From: Rhabdophis nuchalis | Taxonomy: Eukaryota > Chordata > Lepidosauria > Squamata > Natricidae | Direction of reading: 5' to 3' | Length of the DNA stretch: 64,000 nt | NCBI GenBank assembly: GCA_039707465.1 | Contig: CM077644.1 | Span: 96,887,375-96,951,374, forward strand | In this document: positions 42,771 through 56,000 of the stretch, one piece after another | How positions within the stretch are numbered: position 1 is the stretch's first letter | Layout of the letters: each line of letters starts with the position of its first letter | Translations under genes and position numbers: made by a program | Notes under the pieces: model-generated | Database searches by the model: none | The model's input: only the letters and a program-made list of their open reading frames with translations | Told to the model about the DNA's origin: nothing

Positions 42771-44100
42771 CTTGTTGCACGCAAGTTAAACTTTCTCAAA
42801 TCTCCAAACAAACTTCTAGAATCTGCTTGATTCTAGAAATGATAAAAGCCTTTCAGAAATTAAGTCAGACAACTGACAGCCAAAGATAGATGGTTGGAAA
42901 AGTCGAAGGCATCCCCAAGAATGCAGATAATATCTAATTGAGTCAGACAAACAGGATCCCACAGAAATCCATAAAACATCCCGATCATTCCAGATGCTGT
43001 GTCAGCTATAAGCAAAAATCAGAAAAAGCATAGATGGGATTCAGAAAATAAAGTGAGGAAGATGCAGCGTTGTTTGAACTACTGACGAGACCCCAAAAGG
43101 TGCGTGTAAAGTGTGGCAGTTGTGAATAAGCAAAACATTAACAATAAATAAATCCAGAGAGAAAATTAATACAACCATATAGATCCCCTTCTAGATGCCC
43201 AGGACCTTCTAAGGTAGCAATGAGACAGGAAAATGAGGAGCATTCCTCAAAAAGGAAAAGGAATAGCAGAAATCCTAGGAAGTGTCTTAGCAGTGAAGAT
43301 GTGGCACGTTCTTTTGAGCTTTTCAAAATGCTTGCTGTATCTATCAGCACTAGAATGTGGTGCTTCTGCGTCTAATCTTTATGAATTATTCAGAGATTAT
43401 AGGAGGGAGAAGGGGAGGGAGAAGAAAATCCAACTTGCTCTGAAAAGGCAGTTATTGCAGAAATTGACATTTCTCTCCCTACCCGTCCCTCCACCCACTG
43501 TGGTTGATGAGTCCCCTCTTGTTTGAAATGGTACTTCTGTTCCCTGCTCTTCTAGCCTTCTCCTACCACTGATGGTCATCCCAAGATGGACAGAAACTCC
43601 TGCCTTACACATATTCCTCTCAACTCTAGGTTTGTGTTATGGTAAGAAAAGTTTCGATGCTTCTACCATTTTTAAAATATATGACCTAATTTTATCTTAA
43701 TTGCAATATTCCAACTCTCCCTTAATTACATACTGAACGTCCTGCTCCTTGGCAACAAGAATTGTTATATTATTGAGCAGGCCTTCTAATATAATCCCAT
43801 CGATGTTAGGTAAAGTTGTAAAATTAATATGTTATACAACCTTTCAAAGTTGGGTGTCTGAAATTTTGTGTAATGTATTAATTTGCACAAAAATATGTGT
43901 AATGTTGATCCCAATTTTAAAACCTCTCTGGAAATGAAACAAACAGAAACTACAAATACAGAAATGAGTAACTGAGTTGGAGCAATATATCTTCCACTTG
44001 CAGCTGTCCTAACTTTCCTGCAACCTGTTCCATCATTTTCAAGAAAAATACTAGGAAAGAAAGTAACTATAGTGGTTGATGGTAGTGCTAGATAGGGATT
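42771..44100. other. Upstream flank of GPR88
   Basis: 1.3 kb of unique-looking sequence that should hold the 5' UTR, promoter and any non-coding first exon of GPR88. I see no TATA box or CpG cluster I can defend. Confidence 0.35.
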
Positions 44101-44112
44101 AAGGGTCTAACT

Positions 44113-44228
44113 CAGAGATGGGGAACTATGGCCACTTTACGACTTGTGGACTTCAACTCCCAGAATTCCTGAACTAGCCATGAATTGAAATCCACAAGTC
44201 ATAAAAGGGCCATAGTTCCTCACCCTTG
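44113..44228. mobile_element. 116-bp hairpin element
   Basis: Palindromic: CAGAGATGGGGAACTATGGCC pairs with GGGCCATAGTTCCTCACCCTTG. Flanking 8-mers GTCTAACT and ATCTAACT match at seven positions. Confidence 0.75.
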
Positions 44229-44258
44229 ATCTAACTGGACTTCAAATCTTCTCTAGAT

Positions 44259-44393
44259 CAGGGGTCCCCAACTTTTGCAACTTTAAGTCTGAAGGACTTC
44301 ATCTCCCAAACTTCTCCAGCCAGCTTTGCTGGCTGGAGAAGTCTGGGAGATGAAGTCCTCCAGACTTAAAGTTGCAAATGTTGGGGACCCCTG
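44259..44393. mobile_element. 135-bp hairpin element, subfamily B
   Basis: Near-perfect palindrome starting CAGGGGTCCCCAACTTTTGC. Flanking 8-mers CTCTAGAT and CTGTAGAT match at seven positions. Lies 30 bases from the 116-bp hairpin element. Confidence 0.85.
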
Positions 44394-44844
44394 CTGTAGA
44401 TGAACTCAGATTTTGGACAACAGTTTGAACTGCTACTGTTGTACTAGCTCTCAGGGATTTTAATAAGCCTCCAAGGGATGTTGAGTCCATAGCAGCTTAG
44501 GGCTCATGGCAATCATGCATCTGTTCCAAATAATCAAAAGCTTGACATATACCAGGAGTTGCATTCTAAATCTATTTTATTTCCACACAGCAATTATGAT
44601 GTGAAGTGTCATTGAAGAATATTGCCATTAGTCCATTCCTGTGGACAGAACTCTTCCAACTTGATGCCACCAACCCTCTGGAGAAAGCAGGGCATGCTAT
44701 ATTAGTCTATCCCAGACAACTGAAAAACAAATTTGGATTCTAGATGGAGCTTGGGATTTTCCCTGAAGATCTGGTGAACAATTTGGCGCTGCCTTGGCTA
44801 CAGTCTGGAATAGGGATGGGAAAGGCCTTGGACTAAAAGTGGTC

Positions 44845-45078
44845 CTTGTTTATTGACCACTCATTCAGTGATCAAATTTATGATGGCATTGAACCAGTTA
44901 TGACTGATCCTTGTACTAATGGTTGTTGTAACATCCCCATGATCATGTGATTGTGTTTTGTGACATTCCTTGCCATTGCTAACCAGTAGAGTTGTGTGGG
45001 TTTTCTGGACATAACCATATTGCTTAATGACAGTGTTTCCAGTCACGATTAGTATCATTAAGCAAGTACTATCTGTAC
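44845..45078. mobile_element. Degraded TAGTCCTCGACTTA-family element
   Basis: Fragments such as GTGGTCCTTGTTTATTGACCAC, ATGATCATGTGATTGTG and TCATTAAGCAAGTACTATCTGTAC align with the family copy at 62.03 kb. Strongly diverged. Confidence 0.5.
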
Positions 45079-45424
45079 AATATTCCTATGTGGCTTCCCA
45101 ATTCTGGAAATATGCACAGTTGCATTTTGCAAGTGTTCTACAAGTTTTTGAAAAGTTGGTTTTGCTCCTAGACCTGGGCTTAGGTTGTTGTTAAATGCCT
45201 GATTTCTTTGTAATGTAATGAGTGATTTTGTCCAGGCGTTATATGCTCTTTTCTCTTTTGATTGTTTTAATGATTTATTTCCTACTACACAGAAATTGAT
45301 GGCAAAAAAGACCTAGTGGTCCATTAAGTTTGTCTTTTGAGTGTGCTTTTTGGGTTTGTTCCCCAAATTATTTTATTTTTAAGTATTAATTTAATGTTTG
45401 ATTTTCATCAGAAGATCGACATGT

Positions 45425-45605
45425 GTTTATTCCAAGTACGTTCACATCCTGATGACTGATCCACTACCTCCACTGGAAGTTGGTTCCGTTTCTACTACTC
45501 TTTCTGTGAATACTTTCTAACATTACTTTTGCACTTCCCTCTGATCAGTTTGAGGTTATGCCCCATGTTCTCGGTTTGCTTAATATCTTGATTTTTTATT
45601 AATAG
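45425..45605 (-). mobile_element. Old CR1-group LINE fragment
   Basis: Plus strand CCACTGGAAGTTGGTTCCGTTTCTACTACTCTTTCTGTGAA..CTTCCCTCTGATCAGTTTGAGGTTATG is the reverse complement of an old CR1-type LINE end. Confidence 0.5.
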
Positions 45606-45999
45606 CCTAATTCATAAACTGTCTAGAATCACTGGAAGTTGGACAGCTTTCTAAACTAAATAATAAATATGAAATAACACATGCCACTTTGAGTTCTTAA
45701 ACAAAAGATTGTATATAAAACTAACAAATAATATTTCCCATTGTCACTATTACTGATCCTAGCATAGGAGACAAATAAAAGAACTATTTTTTTTGTTTAT
45801 CCAAGTATTGAGACAGCAAGTTATTGATTTGGGATGGCAGCATAGACATAACCTTACTGAAATAATTAGGTAAAGATTTTAAATGCTATGCTTTAATCTT
45901 ACCCAATTTAAAAAAAATTTTTTTTATAGGAACTCAAATTTACAAATTGCTGTGTAAGAGAATGGCAACAACATAGTTGAAGAACAGAAAAGAAGTAAA

Positions 46000-48789
46000 T
46001 TTTTATTACTCTGATATAAAAATAAACATTAATAGTTCCAAATAGTTTTATAAGAAAATGGTAATAATTGCATTTCATGATAAAATATAAAATGGATCCT
46101 TTAAATACAATACAGATAGCACACTTCAGAGAGTATGACCATAGTGAAATAAGAAAGCATAGTTAATATTGCTTACCAATTAAATCATTTCAATTTTTTA
46201 AACTAAATTTTGTATTCAAATATAGATTACAATCGAATACCCTCTATAATTTGCATTACTTTCAACATTTCTTCCAATTCAAAGAATCACTTTGCTTATC
46301 TACTGTAATGCAGTTCTCTAGAAGGAAATGTTCAAAATGCTCAGTTATTCCTAGTATAGATACAAAAATGACAGAAGACACCAAGAAAGGTCATGATTCA
46401 AGCATGTCAATAATGAGACAACAAATTGCTGGTATTAACAATAGTATTGTATTTCATAATCTTTTTAAAAGAGAATAAACCTATGCATAATTTTGACATT
46501 CATTAGCATTTATATTTCTACATTGGAAAAATAATACATCTGTCTCATAAGTAGCATAATAACAAAATACATCTTACATTTTAGAGGTAGAAATTACCTT
46601 AGAATTTGCCTATTACTCACTCATACATATAGTACATTTGATGTACATTTGATAAAATATTGCATTCAGTAATTAAAGCAGCTTATAACAAACACAAAAC
46701 ACCAAAAATGTAGCCATCATAATTGGAACTATTTCCCTCGTCTGTTTAAATACCCAATCCTTGTTAGCTGATACGAAATAGTCTATCAACCTTTGATCTC
46801 CCCTTTGACATGATTCATCAAATTAGCAAACTTCCAGTTAACTGGAATTGTGCTTTTTTTTTCAACTTGGAAGCCAAAGTTGCCAGATTCAGAATGAACC
46901 ATAATATTAAACATGAGACTGTCTTTTACCATACTTATCTATTCTAAAGCAAGGAATGATACGTTTCTTTTTTAGAATAAATAAGAGTACTCTGACTAAC
47001 CACGAGGATCCATGGTTTTTATTGTTTGCGCAAGGAAGGAAAGAGTGAAATGGTTGCATAAGATGCATGAAAAGAAAGTATTCTTTCCTTGGTAGCCATT
47101 AATAGGGGAGCTTTCTTTTGATCATAATACAAATGGTATGTGAATGTTACCAATTAGTGCATCCATAATGGCACTAAATAAGTCCTACAGACCCAAGACA
47201 AAGCCGTTTCAAAAACAATTGTGAATAGAGGCAGAGGAGGTTTTAACTTCAATTTTCATTATATTTTGTTGTTCAGGACCTCACGGTCACTTAGCCAGTG
47301 ACATGATCAGATCATTAGAACAAATAAAGTCCACCTTTGTCCTCTATGAGAAGGAAACTAATACAAGACAGAAGTGCTACACCTTACAAAATCTCCATGG
47401 ACATATTCTGTTCCTTTTTTCTCAAACTGACAGCCCTGCCCAGAAAAATTAAGTAGTTGAAAATTGGCATTTTACTCTTAAAATGGGAGTGTTCTTGGGA
47501 AACAAAAATGGGACTGAGGACTATTTGCAGCTCATGGTCCACTCTCCTCTGCTTTCAGATGAACTGGAAACTAAATGTTCAAAATTACATTAGCCACTAG
47601 CTACATGGCATTTGCAAATAATAATATGGATAGTATGATTCAGTGTATAAAAATAGTGGAAAATAAGGAGTTATAAACAGTTTTGATAATGTTCTTGCAA
47701 TCTGTCATTAAAATGAGAGTAAAAGACTTCCTGCCTCTTAGTCTCCGTTTATAATAAAAAGAAATGTCTTCGGTCTTATGTCACTGAATAACCCAATGAA
47801 AATCAGATAACATTGTTGCTTACAAATCCAATCAGTATATTAGATCTTTCCTGCTATGGCAACCTTTTTCTCATGTTCTAATATTATACAACTTGTAGAC
47901 AAGGCAATACAGAAAGGAAAACACAGGAAATCCTTTGACATACAAATTATAAAACACAACTGTTAAGAGATACAGATTTAATTAAAATTAGTTTTTCTTT
48001 GTAATTAAAAATGCTAGGGCAAGTCTATGCCACAGACTTCCTTAAGACTTTTAAAATATGAACATTGCAAACATCAGCAAATGGTACAACAAAAATATAT
48101 ATATTTTTCCTAGTAAAATTCTAAAAACCAGAAACGACAGTGATAGACAGATACAATAAAGACAACAAGTAGCAGGATTGGTATGGCCAAGATCAAGAGA
48201 TGTTCAATTTTGTTCTCAAATCTGCTGACATAATTGAGCAGTCCTTGGGGTTTCTGGAGTCACAACTCATGAGGTGTGTAGTATTAGCAGCCATGCTTCC
48301 CCAGTAGCTCTGCAGATGGATATGTTTCTCTGGATCTTGGCTCGTGTTTGAAGTATAAAACAATATTTGAAAAATACACATTTTTGGTAAAAAACAATAA
48401 CCCTACCCTGAATTCTAAACCAAAATATACTATATTTTATACAATATACATGTTTTTGTGTACACGTGGACAGGCGACACCTTTTACTCGATACATATAC
48501 ATTATAATACTGAACCCAGAACCATCATGATAAACAATTGCTGCAGCTCGTTGGTATTCTCAATATTAAAATCTTGATCTGTACACAAAATTGTAATATT
48601 CAGAAGTTCAATTACAACGCATTTGTAGTAGTCACTACTGACGTCCCTGATTATGCAAAGATTTGGGGTTTAAGTTCTAATCATGTTTGAAGAAGTATTT
48701 CTCCAGTGAAGTGTCTCCTTCAACATTCTTCCTCTTTGAAGAAAAATGATTTTTAAGAGATGTCCAGCTTTCACCGAAGCAGTAAGGCT
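46000..48789 (-). other. Probable CDC14A 3' untranslated region and flank
   Basis: A 2.8-kb AT-rich stretch directly downstream of the CDC14A stop codon. I see no recognisable transposon here and no coding potential, which contrasts with the repeat-dense introns and fits a long 3' UTR. Minus-strand AATAAA hexamers occur at 47023-47018 and 46007-46002; either could end the transcript. The exact end cannot be placed from sequence alone. Confidence 0.4.
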
Positions 48790-48819
48790 TTAGTACTGAA
48801 CATATTCAGACTGAAGGGA
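48790..48819 (-). CDS. CDC14A: CDC14A terminal coding exon (SLQSEYVQY, stop)
   Basis: After a CTACACAG acceptor, 27 bases encode SLQSEYVQY followed by TAA at 48792-48790. This matches the conserved C-terminus of long CDC14A isoforms and joins in phase 0 to the exon ending at 56261. The intron between them is 7.4 kb. The exon is far too short to stand out as an open frame; homology and phase identify it. Confidence 0.88.
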   Translation of the reverse strand, partial: SLQSEYVQY

Positions 48820-51800
48820 CTGTGTAGGTAAAAACAAAAGCTGGTATTAAGATTCAGTTAGAAGTACTTCAATTTCAATCATATGAACATTTTTTAAGAA
48901 ATGAAACCTTTGCTGCACAAACCAAAAACAGCTTTAGAGGATTTAAGACACATATCTTGCAAATGTACTCTTTTTATACAATAAAAAACCTCCCATGACC
49001 ATGCCCAGATGCTGTATAACACTAACCTGAAGCTAACCTCAAGCCTCAGTTTATAACTGTAGCTACAATATACATTATTTTGTGTTATTTTCTTTTGTAA
49101 GGCCTTTTCCCCTTCCTATTAGAGTTAAGCCTGGAGCAGTGATGTAACCAGACCAGAAACAACAGTAAGAGCTGAAGAGAAGAACATCTTGGCTCATGAT
49201 CTTTTCATTAAGAAATTTATTTCTTAATAGAATAACAGTTCCTGTTCATTTTACCTCCAGGTTTTAGAAAGCAGCCTACAACTATTGGGAAGTATTGTCA
49301 TAAGTTCTTTTTCTGTGTTATCAAAATTCAAATAAAAATATATGGAAAAGAATAGAACATTTGAGTAATCTTAGAAAAACTATTCTTTTAAAGCAATACA
49401 ATAACAAAAATTCTTGCACAGAAACTGGGCATTCAATCGTTTTTCTATATATTTTGCCTTTATTTAATTAAGAACATTCTAGCTGCCTTTCCTTTCAAGT
49501 GGTTTAAAGCAAAGGGCACAGTCATAATTATCTCTAAAATTCACTTCTGCACAGAAAATCTGCTTATTCTATCTTAATTATATTCGTTTCAGCTTCAATA
49601 AGGAAAGCATTCTTCAGTTTCATTTTGTTCAAATATGAATCAAGCAGGAATACATTTTAAAAGTTGATGACATGCTTTATATACATTTGAGAGAAGAAAG
49701 AGGAAGAGGAAATAAAAATGAATATATAGTTAATGTAAGCAACAATAAGAGGGACAGGCAGAAAATTAGTAGAGTTTAAAGCTTGCCATGAAATCTAATT
49801 TCTAATAATTTGTGCTTCTTTCTGATGACATCTGTAACATATTGGCTCAACTGGTACTTTCTCTGCAAAGAGAAAGTAAATTTCAGCCAACTTTTGTCTC
49901 TCATAATAGTGTGGCATGGAATTTATCTGATTTCTGTATTTTTCAGATCATCTACCTGATAATAACTTCCAGTAAAGACAACTGGACTTATTTCCAGTTA
50001 AAGAAGCTGGAAGAAACTCCTCCCCTCATATACCAGCAAATGATAGATTTCACTAGATTGCCTAGCCCTAGGTGGCCTTACGAAGCCATCACATATGCAA
50101 AAAATAGCAAGCAAATTAGTACAGTTGTATAACAGGATTAGCTTAATGAAGTAAAATTTCAGTTGTGAATACTCAAGTATATTTCCTCACTGCTGCCTAA
50201 TTATTTAAGCTGAGAAGACACACTCATTAGTCAGAAGGAAATTTTTGAATTAAGTTTTGAGAAATAAATCCAGTACAATCAAGCTGATGGGGCTGGTTTA
50301 AAATTTTAAAAATGTCCTGTATGTTCAGCAACATTAGGAAACATCCTAGTGTGAACACAATGTCTACCTACTTTATACAGGTCAACAGAGATTTTGAAAA
50401 TCAGAAAAAAAGCATGGATAATAGGGAATATGCTTCCTGGGAGGGCTTCCAGTCTACTTTTTTTGTTTTTCATCCATGTGAAAGAAATGTCAATTATCAC
50501 ATACTTATTATTCAAATCCCCACATTCTGTTGTGCTGAGGCTGCTAAAGCTTTCTCTTTTAAGTATGTCACATATATTACTATTCTTTTTTTAATTTTTA
50601 AGATTGAAATTTTATAGACAATTTGTGTATGTGGGCTTAGAAATTATGAGGAAAGGAACCTATTCTCAGGATTATAATCTAAGAAAACAGCAATGCACTG
50701 TAAGTGTAAACATGTACATTTATGTATACTAAGCAACTAAGGAGTACTTCAAACATCAATTTTATTGCATCATTCATTGTCTTAGACTGTTCTGTTCTAT
50801 CTTGTTCATTATGATATAAAAGGCTGTCTTTGTCTTCTTCAGATCAATAACAGCAATAATAATAATACCGTTTCCCTCAAAATAAGACCTCCCCGGATAA
50901 TAAGCCCAATTGGGCTTTTAAGTGCATGCGCTAAAATAAGCCATCCCCTGAAAATAAGCCCTCCCTGAAAATATTGCAACACAGCAGCAGCCATGAGGTG
51001 ACTATGTTCGCCATCTCCTGCGCCTCAAAAATAATAAGACCTCCCCCAAAAAATAAGGCCAAGAAGTTATTTCGGGGTGAAAAGAAAATAAGACCCTGTC
51101 TTATTTTCGGGGAAACACGGTAATAATGAACTTCAATATATTTTTTTGTAAGTATTTTTATGGAATTCAAGTTTTACTTTGATGAAGAGAATGAAAGGTT
51201 GATGGACTTCGAATTTGGTTGTGACTTTTTGTAATAACTTTTTTTTTAATTGAATCAATACTGGTATTTTCAAATGTAGTCAAAATTGGCATTTATGGTG
51301 AAATTCACTCTTTTCAATTTTCCTGCCATTATTTATAAACCTAAATCTGATTTTCAACAACTACACAATGTCAGGTGTGCATTTTAATTTATATAAAGTA
51401 ACATGTCTATGTTTATTACCTATGTATGCTATGTTATATTTATTAAAACAAATATTATGCATTTTGATACCGTGTTTCCCCGAAAATACGACATGTCCTA
51501 AAGCTAAGACCATGCCAGATTTTCACGGTGGGCAAAAAATATAAACCCTCCTCTGAAAATAAGCCCTAGTGAAGGAGTGGATTTAGCCAGAACAGGGAGC
51601 AGCCCTTCCCTTCCCCGGTCACCTCAGGGCTTCTTGGACCCTTAATTGGATCAGCTGGGCCGCTCCATTCACAAAACAGCTGATTCGCAGGTGCCGCTCA
51701 GGCTTCTGCCTCCAGCAAATGCCGGTCGCTTTTAAAGCCAATTGCAACTGCAAAAGAAGCCAGAGGCCAAGCAGCACAACCCAAATGCCTCATACCCTCC

Positions 51801-52985
51801 TTGCGGTGTCAGTCACAGCTCGCAATTCCGTCCACGGAACAGGAAAAGAAGGCATGGAAATCAATACACCTGGGACATCGGAAGAAGCCCTGCGAGGAGA
51901 CGCTGCTGCCAAAGTGCAGGAAATCTCCCCATACACACACCTGCAGGTCGTCTTTTCAAAGAAGAGTTTCACCAGGATGAAGGCGACACAAACGCCGCCT
52001 TCTGCCACCTCTTCGTCCTGGTGAAATGCCTCTTTGAAAGGACGATCTGCAGGTGGCCGGGGGAGGGGGAGATTTCCTGCACTTCGGCAGCAGCATCTCC
52101 TCACAGGGCTTCTTCCGATGTCCCAAGTGTATGGATTTTAATGCCTACAGGAGGTCGCTTCTCACTTGCATATTCCTGGAGGGATATTCCTGCCTCTCCC
52201 CCTGTTCTGAAGGTCAGCACAGACTAAGAACAGGATAAGAGACGAAATCCCCCCCTCTCCATTTTTAAGAGGTTTGCAAAACGCCACATTCCAAGCCTTC
52301 ACATTATCCATGATTGCAGGATTGAAGGCCTGCGGGAGGGAGGATTTTGTCTCTTATCCTGTTTTCAGTCTGTGCTGACCTTCAGAACAGGGGGAGTCAG
52401 GAATGCAAAAACGTCCCATTTCAAGCCTTCAGTGTATTCCAGGATTGCAGGATTGAAGGCTCGGAATGAGGCATTTTTGCGAATGGTTTGTAAAATGTGG
52501 AGGGGACATTTTCCTTCCTCTTACCCTGTTCTGAAGCTCAGCACAGACTCAGAACAGGATAAGAGGCAAAATCCCCCCCCCTTTCCCCCCGGCAATTGTT
52601 CTTTCCATGGGATCTCAGAGCAGACGCACATCCCCCAAATGCTCTATCCAAAGCCTTCTCTGCATCTGTGCAGAGCTCCAAAGGAAAGGATGGTGTGTGG
52701 GTGAGAGAGATCTCTATCCCCCTCCCCCAAGGCAGCCATATCCCTCCACTAACCTGCTTTCCTGCTCCATTCTCCACTGCCATGTGCAGGGCAAGAAAAG
52801 TAGTTTGTGGGACTACTTCCAACTTCGCGAGATCTTTTTTTTTTTTTTTTTTGTGAGAACTTGGAAGATATTTTCTGGTATTTTTTTTACCATAGGCACA
52901 CAGTCTACTTTTCTTGTCCTGCACGTTGGGCGAAGAATGGAGCTGGAAAGCAAGTTAGTGAAAGGATGTGGCTGCCTTGGAGGGG

Positions 52986-53018
<33 letters not shown>

Positions 53019-56000
53019 CATTCATTCTGCCAGGAAGAGCCCCCCTCTCCGCGAGGCCAGAGCAGCACAGTCAGCTGTTCCGCAGTCAGCAAGCAGGACA
53101 GCCGAAGGCCAGGATGCAAGGAGAACTTGGTTCATTGTGGCCAAAGGCAAGCAGATGGTGGGACGGAGAGGGTGCGGTTGGTGGGCTTGCTGTTTCCTGC
53201 ACCTGAAAAATAATAAGCCCTCCCCCTCTAATAAACCCAAGGCCATATTTCGTGGGTCAAAAAAAATATAAGACCCTGTCTTTTTTTTGGGGAAACACGG
53301 TATTTCCAGCTACAGTATATAAATATATCACTTCTCAGCAAACTCAGCAGCAAATGTACCATTTATGGCCAGTATCTATCAACTTCCTTTTGCTCAGGAA
53401 AGCAGGTAAAGATCTTAAGACAACATAGATATCTTCTCACACTTCTCCTCAAATCCATGATGGATTTATACAATCCCATTTCTTACTGGCAGCTACTTAG
53501 AGTAAGAGAGTGGATGGAACTTAATGATATTGAAGAATAAAGTTACCATCATCCTTTAGAGTAGAAACAACTATCTAATTCTCTGAAAAGATGAATACTG
53601 TGAAGTCCATGCTAGATGTTTTTGGGTAGATAAATATTGCTCTGATCCACTTTGATTTCACGAGGAACCACTGCAATGTGTCATCTCTTATATTTATGTT
53701 TGAATATATTTTCTCTTTATAGTGCTCTAACTTTTCAAATATTCAGGATGTTTCCTGGATTTTTTTTACTGTGTAAAATTCTAACAAAACAACTGTGATC
53801 GAAATTATGAAGGACCTTCTATTTTTAAACATGCTCCCATAAAACAACTAACATTTTATGTATTGTGCTGCACAAATGTATTATAAAAACAATCAGAATG
53901 GTACATTCCATCTCTGTAAGCTCTCTGAGCAGAAAGGTATAAATAAGGACAAAAGTGGTTTCATGTTGCCTCCTGGTGGTCAAGGCAACTGAGAACACCA
54001 CATAGGATACACACTGAATCCTATGTAAAATCCCACACTTGGGGTCACGATAAAATGTAACATATATATTGTTCTGCTCCAAGAGCTTAAGGATAAATAC
54101 ATTGTATATATACTATTCAGATACCTTCTGAGAATTCCTTCCTACAACCACTGAATTGTAGGGCCTGGATAGCTCCAAAAGCTAAAACAAAGCATGAAAT
54201 AATCCAATGGGTAAAGATCTATGAGTTCAATTCCAAGCAGAGGATTTGAACCCCAAAGAATAAACACCTGGCTACCCACACCTGAAGTGTCCCAGTAAGG
54301 ATGACAACAATCACGTGGTGCTTTCTGGTAGTCAATGTAACAAATTATAAAATAAGTTTTCAGGTGTGGAAAATGTACTTGTTTTTAAATTGTTTTTAGC
54401 AACGACTGGAACAAACATTTTAAAATAAATCCTGAGATTAGTTTAGTTTCAAATTTGGGTAATACATTATTTCGCCAGAAAAAATATTTGCAAAAATTCT
54501 TTTTAAAACAAAGTAACGTATTTGCCAGATACTCTCAACAAAAAGATCTCATACTGTCCAATAAAATAAATACAATAAAAAGCCTTAGTTCTTTTATTTT
54601 TAGTATTTCTACACTACATTCAACAGCTGATATAAGAGATAAATCTTACAAGCTCAAGAAGGTAAACAACAGCTAAAATTTGAAATGCTATAATTTCTTA
54701 CTGTTGCAACAAAGGCTTTTCTGCCAGCATGTGATGCATCTGGTCTACGGGCATCCCTTGGCATCCCTAGCTTAAACTGTATTTTAGTATACCAGTTTTT
54801 TGGTATTTTTCTCCCCCCAAAGTTATGTAAAATGGTAGTCAGAGGTACTTATTTATCCATTTCATTCACACAGTAGAAATATATATATTGTAAACAAGAA
54901 CATGAGGCTAAATTTAGACTAGACTGAGAACCAATACTGATTCCCACCCACCCCACCCACACTTTTTTGTCTATTATTTTACAGGTAATCCTCACTGCAT
55001 GGCAGTAATTTGGACTGGAATTTTCATCACTAAGCGATGCAATCATGAAGTAGAACGTTATGGGGCCATATTGCGTAGTGATGGCCGCTATGGTAGTTCT
55101 CTCTGTTGGTAAATAAAAACAGGAGCTTATGTGATTGTGACTTCCTGCCAGCTTCCCACAAGCAGAGTCACTGGGGAAGCTGGCTGGAAGTCATGAGTCC
55201 TGGGCGGCTTGCAAAGAATCCAGTGAGCAGATGTGTAGTATGGAATGAAGTGAGGAATTGCAACAATGAGTACAAGTATGTTAGGTGAGGTTGCTGCAGC
55301 ACTGTGCGAGTGTGTGTGGGCTAGGGAGGGGATGCTGCAGTACAAGTGCACAATGGAGTAGGAGATCTCTGGGATCTCACATTCCATAAGCGTCTCCCCG
55401 GGATAAAAGGTAGCAGGACCAACTTGAAACCTTCCCTGCAGGCTTCCCCAGTGACTTTGCTTATGGGAAACTGGAAGCGAAGGTTACAAACGGTGATCAC
55501 AATATAGCAGGATGCTGTAACTATCATATAAGCTGGTTGCCAAATGCCTGTTTTGCAACCCTGGACTGTAGGGAAGATATAATAGCTGGAACTTTGAATT
55601 TTGAGGGCTGATTATAAGTACCGCTTGTTCAGCACCGTCACAATTTCGAACGGTCACTGAATGAGCGGTTATAAAAACTACCTATATAAATGTAATTAAT
55701 TCTTTTAACTTAGACCAGGGGTCTGCAAAGTCGGCTCTTTTAAGACTGGTGGACTTCAACTCCCAGAGTTCCCCAGCCAGCATAGCTGGCTGGGGAATTC
55801 TGGGAGTTGAAGTCCACCAGTCTTAAAAGAGCCGACTTTGCAGACCCCTGACTTAGACCATTCAAAATCCTATTGAAACTCTCCATGCTCTTTGTATGTA
55901 TCTTTAAAAACTTGTACAAAAAGTTGTACTGATAGGAACATCTGACACTTTCAGCGAATTAAAATGGATATAAAAAGAAAGGTACATTCACGGAAGACCT

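Noticed and set aside
51742..52227. 161-codon frame inside the hairpin element, with others at 52607-53271
   Set aside because: The frames follow the inverted-repeat arms and are mirrored on the other strand; no protein family is recognised.
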